This document shows, in pieces, positions 57,141 through 64,000 of a stretch of DNA of 64,000 nucleotides (position 1 is its first letter; the number at the start of each line of letters is the position of its first letter). Source of the stretch: Antedon mediterranea (lineage: Eukaryota; Echinodermata; Crinoidea; Comatulida; Antedonidae). The position numbers and the translations under genes are program-made. The DNA lies in contig NC_092677.1 of NCBI RefSeq assembly GCF_964355755.1, positions 22,974,101 through 23,038,100 on the forward strand. Direction: 5' to 3'. The notes under the pieces were generated by a model. That model did not search any database, was not told the DNA's origin, and worked only from the letters and a program-made list of their open reading frames with translations.

Positions 57141-57519
57141 AATCAGTCATGTACACCCAAATAGAATTTAAAGACATTTGCAGGAAGTCTACGAGGCCGG
57201 CAAAAAAAACACTCCAAATGTTTGTCGACCGCAGCTTCGTTGGAACATTTGAACGCAATGTTTTGATTGTTTTGTAACGACTTTTTCAATTTTTTTAAAT
57301 ATTTCGCTAAACTCTTTCTCTTGTGACTAGCGGACTGATTCAAGTTCTTTTGTTACTTGTTCCCTAGAATTGATATAGATATATATACTGAATAGATTCA
57401 GTGAACTGTCTATGGATTTCATTTACCTCTGTCACTGACATTGCGGAAATGCGGGTCTACAATATATTCATAGTGAATGTGCCAATCTTCAAAGGCAGTA
57501 TCTTGTTTCACACAACAGC

Positions 57520-58140
57520 TTTACCTTTTTCTTCATTACATAAAAGCACTTCTCATCTACTTTAATTTTTATTATCTGTTCGAGAAATTCTTGGCATTTC
57601 ACAGAATTAATAAAAAATCTTCCTAAGCTTTGAAGAAAGCAAACTAAACCATGTTATACACTTCTGGGACCTTTGTATACTTGGATAATGCAAGATTAAG
57701 CTTGTTAGAGGCGCAATGGTAGTAGTCAGCCTTTTCATTTTAAGTTTTTACTTTGAATTGCACAGCTGCTCCATTTTGCTTGCCAACCATATTTCCAGCT
57801 CGGTCATAAGTTTGTTAATGACAGTACATTGGATCAAGGCCAACTTTATTCAAACAAGTAATTATGAGATCTGCAATAGTATCAATAATGTTTGTGGACT
57901 TCACATAATCTATCAATCTTTCCCAGTTAGCACTGTCATTTACCGGTACTTCATCGGCAATAACCCCGAAAAAGGGCCGTTTACCTGGCTTCTAACTTGA
58001 TTCACAATATCTGCCTGTATTGAATTGAATCCAATGCAATCTAGAAGGTTGTTTTGGGTAGTTTTTAAAATGTAAGATGCATTCTTGTTGCATGTTTCTA
58101 AGTGATAGCGCAACGTACGATTCGTCGGTCTCACACATTA
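57520..58140 (-). pseudogene. ZMYM1-like hAT transposase relic
   Basis: The minus strand reads RYHLETCNKNASYILKTTQN, CIGFNSIQADIVNQVRSQ, then in other frames FSVIADEV-like text and IIDTIADLIITCLNKVGLDP, DRAGNMVGKQNGAAVQFK. The last is the QGYDGAxNMxG..GVQ block and the IADEV is the first Asp region of hAT proteins of the zinc finger MYM-type 1 group. KCQEFLEQIIKIKVDEKC and a LCETR block follow toward 57520. Many lesions; no termini found. Confidence 0.6.
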
Positions 58141-58409
58141 CATTTAAAATTCTCCTTGTTTATGTTATTGTTTGTTATGTTGTAGACCTTCTCTGTCGTC
58201 CTGATGCCTAGCCTTTCAGAATGGGTCAATATAAAACAACGTAAAAACACACTAATATGGCTTAAAAAATTAATATTCTTTTAAAATCCTCTTCATCGAT
58301 GTCGCTGTCATCGGCAAACAAAACGTTGATTACTCATCAACATAATTATGAAATTATGAATCAATTGCAGTTTTGAAAAGCAACTAAAAAATGATTTTGA
58401 AATAACGAT

Positions 58410-58640
58410 TCTTCGTTTATTCCAAAGAGAGATTTCTCCTCCTCGTACTAACTCCAGCTATCCCATCCATGTCAGTGAACCGGAAGCTAGTTAAAATCTC
58501 ATTTGAATAGAGGCATTTGTGGCTGGATGACGTTTTCGACTTTACTCGACATTGGTATAAGTGTTTTAATACATAGCACAAATGCTGGTTCTTGCCCCCT
58601 AACAAATACAACCTTCTGTACAAAATCACTATCAACTAGC
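58410..58640 (-). pseudogene. unrecognised exon-like segment
   Basis: The minus strand reads FVQKVVFVRGQEPAFVLCIK, TLIPMSSKVENVIQPQMPLF, then EILTSFRFTDMDGIAGVSTR in a shifted frame. Protein-like but broken, family unknown. Confidence 0.3.
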
Positions 58641-58834
58641 ATATTTAGACTTTCGTACACTGCTTAGTTGAATGATCGGAAATATTGTCCACCAGTTTTA
58701 AATTATTTTTTTCATCATTTTATTCTAGATTATACACTTGTTTTTTATTTCTTAGTTTGTCTCAATTGTACGTATGTGATTGGGCTGGTGGCTTAAAGGG
58801 ACATTGAGTCCTGATAGTACTTAATACCTGTGGA

Positions 58835-58910
58835 TCAGTAAATAATATAATATAACAATTTATATAGCGCACATATCCACTAAAAGTGCTCAAGGCGCTA
58901 TGCACAACAA
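58835..58910 (-). repeat. LINE 3' tail fragment
   Basis: On the minus strand: TAGCGCCTTGAGCACTTTTA, GTGGATATGTGCGCTATATA and AATTGTTATATTAT. This resembles 3' UTR tails of L2/CR1-like LINEs. It supplies the last part of the long open frame that starts at 59466, which is therefore not gene sequence there. Confidence 0.6.
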
Positions 58911-58974
58911 TAATTTTCTTTTCCAACCACACTATAACTACAGTATTTACAATGTTAAAATAATTTATTAATTG

Positions 58975-59466
58975 GTTTCTGCTTCTTTGAATCCAACGTA
59001 TTGTCCATCGCTGCTTGGGTATTCTTGTCGGATTCTCAGCACTACACACGCAGGAACAACACGACGAACTGCCTTGCCTAAACTGGCGATACGCTTGGAA
59101 CCTAAAACTTTCATTAGTAATCGGTTCTTTCAGTTCGTGAACTCTAATATCACTACGGGCGACAAGTGCTATGTTTAGAACTTCAGGATGTAAACAAACA
59201 AAGTCAGAATTAAAATGATCTACAATACATAGTTCATCTTCTAAGCCGTCCATTTTTTCACCCACGTTGTTCATTTCATAACACAGGCATTTGTCGGCGG
59301 TGGGCATCGAGTCGCATCTTCCACATGAGCACCATTCTTTATTGTTTTTTCGCCATTCTCTATCGTCTTCTTGGCCGTTATTTTCTTCCATATTATCATC
59401 TGTATCATTTCTTGGTTTTCCTTTTCTTCTTGGCTCTAGTTGATAAGGTACTAGACCGTATTCCAT
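58975..59466 (-). pseudogene. P2X7-type cytosolic (ballast-like) domain protein, frameshifted
   Basis: From ATG at 59466 the frame reads MEYGLVPYQLEPRRKGKP, an acidic stretch, then WCSCGRCDSMPTADKCLCYE, LCIVDHFNSDFVCLHPEVLN and FRFQAYRQF. These are the zinc-binding cysteines and helices of the P2X7 intracellular domain, which also occurs alone in many invertebrate single-exon proteins. After AYRQF the similarity jumps to another frame: SLGKAVRRVVPACVVLRIRQ, EYPSSDGQYVGF, stopping near 58980. About a dozen residues between the two parts seem lost, so a small deletion with frameshift is likely. The channel part of P2X receptors is absent, which is normal for these stand-alone proteins. Without the lesion the product would be about 165 residues. 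Confidence 0.75.
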
Positions 59467-59869
59467 TATTTTTTTGCTGATGATGTTTTATAAACTGACG
59501 ATGAGAACGAGAATTTCACACTGTGTTCCCAGCATGGAGGAGCCGGAAGCGAAATGAGCCCCTTCAGTGACGTCACAGCCTCGTTTTCGATGACAAGGTG
59601 TCTGACCATCAAAATTATCAATTCTATACTAAAAACGACAGTTCGACAATCGATTTTATTGAAAATTACGTTATGAATGTTAATTATTATCGATCAGATC
59701 GTGTTTATTACATTTTATCTACATGTGAATGATGTTTTTAATGCTTAATTCAGCATTCCTTTAATACCATATGCCTCAGCAAAAAGGTATGATTTTAATG
59801 ATTTAAAAAAAATAATCAATGTCAATGCCTAATTCATTCAGGAATGTCATTTCACAGACGCGGAGCATT
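59467..59869. other. upstream region of the P2X7-type gene
   Basis: Contains TGACGTCA-type word at 59568-59575 (GTGACGTCAC) about 100 bp upstream of the ATG, plausible as a promoter site. Otherwise nothing. Confidence 0.35.
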
Positions 59870-60893
59870 AATAGGAGTGGTGAGATTTCAGTTGAAATAA
59901 AAGCAACTTATTATTGGATCGTAAAACTGTTTTCTCTTTCTTCTTTAATGATTTAAGCTTCTTGCATGAATTAATTTCAACTTCTGGTGCTGATATTGAT
60001 AATTGAACTAAAAAGAAAATAAATAGAACAAAATATTGGCATGTAACTTTGATAAAATTTAATTATCCTTCTATGCCTGAAAGTTTGATCACAATTAAAA
60101 TATTAATATATAAATAAATCACTATTTTTTTTTCAAAAACTCTTATTTTTGTTAGGAAAGACCTCTATACCATTATGATTTACACAAAAAATATAGCAGA
60201 ATTAATATTTAATTTAACTTGTGTATACTTTATATTTTTTTTTCGTATTTATTATTATACAATGTGAAAAGAAAGGTATTTGACAATAATATTATTATTT
60301 ATTGGGTGCAAGGCTTTACCTGAATGCACGGGTGAATGCATTTCCAAGGTATCTTGTTCAGAAGGTAAACAAGGAGCTGGAAATTATAAAAATAAAATGT
60401 GACATACACATAAGAGTATCATCATCTTGATTAAACTAGATTTGCTCTATATAAATTCATAAAATGTTTCTTTTGGATAATCCAAAGGCAATAAAACCGT
60501 AAAAGTTTTTACTCTAGCTTAATCATGAGTGAGTCCATGAGACGAGTGAAATCTCGTAGCGCCATCTATGGAACATTCAGGTTTTGTAGCAAGCCCAAGA
60601 TCATTGACGAATAAAGCAATTACTTCTGTTTGTTTCAAGGAGGAATATGGTAAATGTTGTGCCACTTTTTTCTTTGCTTTTCCAAGTGCTTGTGGGGATT
60701 TGTAAGCTCTGAAGTTGTGTATTCTTATTTGTACGGCTATTGGGAGCTTTGCCTGACAATGTTTATTTACTCTCTCCCTATTTTTAATTTCTCATTTTGT
60801 TTTTCGATTTCACTAAAAAGTGATTTACTTGCTTTCTTTCTATTATGATTGATTGATTGATATTTTCGTTTTACATCTTCATATTTTTCTGTA
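59870..60893 (-). pseudogene. multi-exon coiled-coil N-terminal relic of a transposase-like gene
   Basis: An acceptor GTTAATACAG at 60894-60903 opens an exon reading KYEDVKRKYQSINHNRKK, SLFSEIEKQNEKLKIGRE, a stop, and in the next frame AYKSPQALGKAKKKVAQHLP and SLKQTEVIALFVNDLGL. Two small exon-like pieces follow with good borders: 60381-60325 (PCLPSEQDTLEMHSPVHS, donor CAGGTAAAG) and 60019-59881 (VQLSISAPEVEINSCKKLKS). The RxRxR/K-rich helix followed by LGKAxxRxxxxLPxSPxKQxEVI is familiar from unnamed transposase-like invertebrate proteins. The hAT-like element at 60912 is inserted just upstream, apparently in the intron. Confidence 0.4.
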
Positions 60894-61189
60894 TTAACTT
60901 AGTACGATATCCAGTGTTCTCCCCAGGCCTTTGAAGCGTCACGGTACCGTGACGCTTGGGTTCTCTACCGTGACGCTTTACGGTCGGCCGTGACGCTTAA
61001 AACCTTATCCGTGACGCTTAAAAATATCAACCACAACAATCTAAAAATAGATTAACAGGCAGGTACGGTACTTTCTCTAGAGCTGAGGCGCGGCATGCAT
61101 AAAGAGCCTAATGCATACACAAGACACGTGACATGACCACTAGACGAAAAACAAAAGACTGCGTAACAAAGTGTTAAACAACTGAGACT

Positions 61190-61800
61190 CGCTTTCACCG
61201 GCCGCCGCCGAGAGATGTAAACACGTGTTTTGTTACTGCCATGTCTCTCTTTCGATCTCTAGTTATTTGGCTGTTGTCTAAAATGTAGTAACTTGTATAT
61301 TGTAAATAAAGTAAATGATTGATTGTATTGTTTTTCTTCTAAAAATGTTATGTGTATTAAAAATAAATATCGATGATATTATTATTTTCAATATCACACT
61401 GAATTAATCGACTCTATCGGTGGGATTTACTCTTTCGTCGGTAACATACGCACGTCATCAAATGATTTCTAGGCGCAATTCAATGCTAGCTGCTTTGATC
61501 GTATAATACATTCAAGAAGGCTACGATCGTTTTCCTATTTGCTAGTGCGCTAAAGTCTTATTTCACTTAACTTAAGGTACATTTAATGTACCTTAAGTTA
61601 AGTGTATTTGTACATCGGTGCTAGAATGTTTTAGGCCCTACTTCGTGAGAAAGTCGAGTGACAAGGGATATCACATGGTATTGTGATATCAGTACTGCGA
61701 TACTGTATGTCACATGGTGCTTTCACCGGCGGCCGCCGCCGAGAGATGTAAGCACGTGTTTTGTTACTGCCATGTCTCTCTTTCGAATCGTTTTCCTATT
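61190..61800 (+). repeat. 70-bp direct repeat pair
   Basis: CTTTCACCGGCNGCCGCCGA, GAGATGTAARCACGTGTTTT and GTTACTGCCATGTCTCTCTT occur at about 61191-61256 and again at about 61721-61790. The two copies bracket a palindrome-rich stretch, including a perfect 41-nt palindrome at 61564-61604. Confidence 0.7.
61564..61604. repeat. perfect 41-nt palindrome
   Basis: Arms CACTTAACTTAAGGTACATT and its exact reverse complement are separated by a single T. Confidence 0.9.
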
Positions 61801-62088
61801 TCCTAGTGCGCTATGAAGTCTTATTTCCGGGCAACTAGAGGTGTCTTACTAATGACATGGAGTAAAGTTCTTTACTCCATGCTAATGAGTAGGCCTAGTT
61901 TTATTTCATCGGGACTTGCCCCCGATGTTTGTATTTGAACGCAAAAAAATGTTTTTTATCGCATATGTTTACCCGCCGGCGGAAAAAAAAAGTAGGCTAC
62001 GATCGTTTTAATGTTTGCTAACGCGCTATGAGGTGTCGTTTCCGGCAAACTACAGTTGACTACTGATGAGTAGGCATATTTTTTTTTT

Positions 62089-62905
62089 CGCTGTGGCTAA
62101 AGATACGGTACCGTATTCTAACTTCTGTTTACTAAAGATACGGTAAAATTGCATTACGTCATAACCAGCCAATGGGGTGCTGGTACGTGTGTGACGTCAT
62201 CGTATAAGGACTTTGTGGATTTTTTTCATATCGCGAAAACCATGGAGGTATGGCGAAAACAGTGATCAACCGCATTTTCTTTATGCTTTATTTATCGCTA
62301 TTATCGCCGTCGTGTGTGACAAAAACTAAATGTAGCCTACGTCTGTTATTATTATTGAAAAGCCATGTTGATTTTAATTCTAGAATAGAGAAAACCGTTT
62401 TAAAAGAGGCCTAGGCCTACTTACTACGTACTATGTATAACCTCATTATATGAGTTTGTTTGTGAAGGGAAAGCGATTCCAGGCTGTGGCCAGCTGCATA
62501 TGTGTGCGCTGATTTCTGTGACTCGTCAGCCCTGGGGCTACACTGCTGTCTAAATCATAGTATTTAAGGGCTCCTTTATTGTCCGCATTTGCTTGTTGTT
62601 TATGGTCACCATTGTAAACAAAGTTTAAAAAAAATATAGGCCTAAATAGGCCATTTGGAATAAAAATAAAACCCTCATCTGCAGCCCAGCACACACATCC
62701 ACACAGCCTGGCGCCGCCGATAGGAATTCTCTACATATATACAACCAACAACAGACGCGATATGAAAACAAAATCCCAAGTCCTTATACGATGACGTCAC
62801 ACACGTACCAGCACCCCATTGGCTGATTATGACGTAATGCAATTTTACCGTACCTTTAGTAAACAGAAGTTAGAATACGGTACCGTATCTTTAGCCACGG
62901 CGTTT
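62089..62905. mobile_element. inverted-repeat element inside the satellite
   Basis: Arms of about 150 bp match in inverse order: GTGGCTAAAGATACGGTACC, GTATTCTAACTTCTGTTTAC, GGTGCTGGTACGTGTGTGAC and GTCATCGTATAAGGACTT on the left (about 62089-62238), mirrored at about 62757-62905. The spacer of about 520 bp has only a weak open frame (62694-62446, minus) without recognised features. Target duplication is unclear because both flanks are T-rich. Confidence 0.7.
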
Positions 62906-63274
62906 TTTTTTTCATATATCGCGTACAGTATGTTTACCTGCGGAAAAGTAGGCTCAATCGGGCTGTTTGCTAGCGCGCTATGAAGTGTCCTTTCCGGCCA
63001 ACTACAGAGTTGTCCTACTGATGAGTAGCATTTTTTTATTTCATCGGGGAATTCCCCTTGACGTTCGTAATGAACGCAAAAAATGTTTCTTATCGCGTAT
63101 GTTTACCGGCGGAAAAAGCAGGCTACGATCGTGCGGTTTGCTAGCGCGCTATGAAGTGTCTTTCCGGCCAACTACAGAGTTGTCCTACTCATGAGTAGGC
63201 CTAGTTTTATTTCATCGGGGAATTCCCCTTGACGTTCGTATTAAACGCAAAAACATTTTTTTATCGCGTTTTTT

Positions 63275-63428
63275 TTTATCTGTTTTCACATTTAAAACTA
63301 AACTCAAAACTCATCTTTTCAGAGAAGCATAATCGCACGCTACTACTTGCACTGATCTTGGAAAACACAGCGCTTTGAAACCTTTGTCTCTTGCGCTTTA
63401 TAAATGTTATTTATTATTATTATTATTA
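63275..63428 (+). repeat. LINE C-terminus and 3' tail
   Basis: FKTKLKTHLFREA followed by a stop (63280-63332) is the usual last block of L2/CR1-like LINE proteins. It is followed by a UTR with AGCGCTTTGAAACC, GCGCTTTATAAATG and a (TTA)n tail to 63428. A 5'-truncated insertion within the satellite. Confidence 0.65.
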
Positions 63429-63891
63429 TGTTTACTGGCGGAAAAAGTGTGCTACGATGGTTTTACTGTTTGCTAGTGCGCTATAAAGTTTCGTTTCCGG
63501 CCAACTAGAGTTGTCCTACTGATGAGTAGGCTAATAGATTAGGCCTATTTTTTTCATTGGGGCTTCCCCCTGACGTTCGTAATTAACGCAAAAAAATGTT
63601 TCTTCGCGTATGTTTACCGGCTGAAAAAGTTGGCTACGATCGTTTTGTTGTTTGCTAGCGCGCTATAAGTGTTATTTCCGGCCAAACAAGAGGCGTCATT
63701 CAACATAAATGTTATGTGTGCGAGAGTACCATTTCCGGCCATCTAGGGTGTAAATTACCAAAAATCGCTTCGCCACAGCCCCAACCATGGTGGGGCTGTG
63801 GCTCAAGTACTTAGTGTCCCAATGCCCCCCCCCCCCCCTCGGGGGCAACCGTGACGCTTGATGTGAATCCTGGGGAGAACACTGCGATATC

Positions 63892-64000
63892 GATGTTCAT
63901 TTAAAAAAATTTAGTACTACTGCACAATTTAAATTTTTTGAAATATCATAAAGAGCTAAAATGTTTACCAAAATAACCAAATTGGCAAATTTATTTAATT
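63892..64000. other. right flank, no gene seen
   Basis: AT-rich DNA after the hAT-like element; probably intron or intergenic. Confidence 0.3.

Larger units (their letters stand above)
61925..63720 (+). repeat. degenerate tandem satellite, roughly 160-190 bp unit
   Basis: The ordered words TGTTTACCGGCGGAAAAAG, GGCTACGATCGTTTT, GTTTGCTAGCGCGCTATGAA, TTTCCGGCCAACTACAGAGT, CCTACTGATGAGTAGGCCTA, TTCATCGGGGAATTCCCC and ACGTTCGTAATGAACGCAAA recur about five or six times. Starts are near 61970, 62930, 63095, 63425 and 63610. The array is interrupted by the inverted-repeat element at 62089-62905 and by a LINE tail at 63275-63428. Confidence 0.75.
60912..63884. mobile_element. composite hAT-like element with 7-bp duplication
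   Basis: Ends are CAGTGTTCTCCCCAGG and CCTGGGGAGAACACTG (perfect over 16 bp), flanked by CGATATC on both sides (60905-60911, 63885-63891). CCGTGACGCTT is repeated subterminally (four times in 60945-61021, once near 63849). The 2,973-bp interior has no transposase; it is filled with a degenerate satellite, an inner inverted-repeat element, a LINE tail and several palindromes. CAGTG termini fit hAT-type elements. Confidence 0.8.

Noticed and set aside
58762-58974. C-terminal part of the 234-residue frame as a P2X7-type fusion
   Set aside because: This part is out of frame with the conserved domain and overlaps a LINE 3' tail.
62446-62694. 82-residue frame inside the inverted-repeat element as a transposase
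   Set aside because: No motif, low-complexity start and too short; not supported.
1-64000. CRISPR array, operons, rRNA genes
   Set aside because: No regularly spaced identical repeats with unique spacers, no operon-like gene packing and no rRNA-like sequence; the DNA is eukaryotic.

Overview
This is an AT-rich, non-coding-dominated stretch of an animal nuclear genome. Introns with GT..AG borders, LINE, LTR, Helitron and cut-and-paste DNA transposon relics, long runs without open frames and no operon structure rule out a prokaryote. The gene families recognised (P2X7-type cytosolic domain, TMEM186-like protein, MYB/SANT plus Harbinger nuclease, Kolobok-, MULE- and hAT-like relics) together with pervasive TAGGCCTA palindromes suggest a marine invertebrate, possibly an echinoderm or another deuterostome. 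That is an inference; I cannot name the species.

Layout. 1-5.8 kb: two decayed LINE reverse transcriptases on the minus strand, a foldback element with palindromic arms, and a repeat with a tRNA-like module. 5.87-6.44 kb: the last exon of a TMEM186-like gene (minus), the best host gene here. 6.7-9.4 kb: a hairpin element, then a Helitron with clear termini that split the end of a LINE. 9.7-12.4 kb: CTA/GGCCTA low-complexity DNA, a tandem duplication and a MULE transposase pseudogene. 13.3-14.9 kb: two divergent, broken, unrecognised coding stretches. 17-23.3 kb: two copies of one short-TIR element, each carrying a different nested transposon that the other lacks, separated by a 154-bp near-perfect inverted repeat. 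23.5-24.3 kb: a probable solo LTR. 25.3-28.7 kb: a multi-frameshift minus-strand gene (coiled coil, large central domain, Tudor-like C-terminus).

30.0-47.5 kb: an LTR-like repeat, a head-to-tail pair of 1.5-kb Helitrons on the plus strand, a two-gene Harbinger element bounded by TTA duplications (33,686-39,358), a small hAT-like element, transposase relics, then a second head-to-tail Helitron pair of the same family on the minus strand. 47.6-60.9 kb: a graveyard of transposase relics on the minus strand (LINE, hAT, gypsy integrase, Kolobok, Helitron Rep/Hel, Myb/SANT, ZMYM1-like hAT), plus a P2X7-type single-exon gene. 60.9-63.9 kb: a composite hAT-like element filled with degenerate satellite and another inverted repeat.

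How it fits together: almost everything is transposon biology. The most informative parts are nested insertions with matching target duplications and recognisable empty sites, which give a relative order of events, and the paired tandem Helitrons, which look like products of rolling-circle replication. Most gene calls are relics; the only intact multi-exon reading frame is the MYB/SANT gene of the Harbinger element. All similarity statements come from motif recognition by eye, not from database searches.
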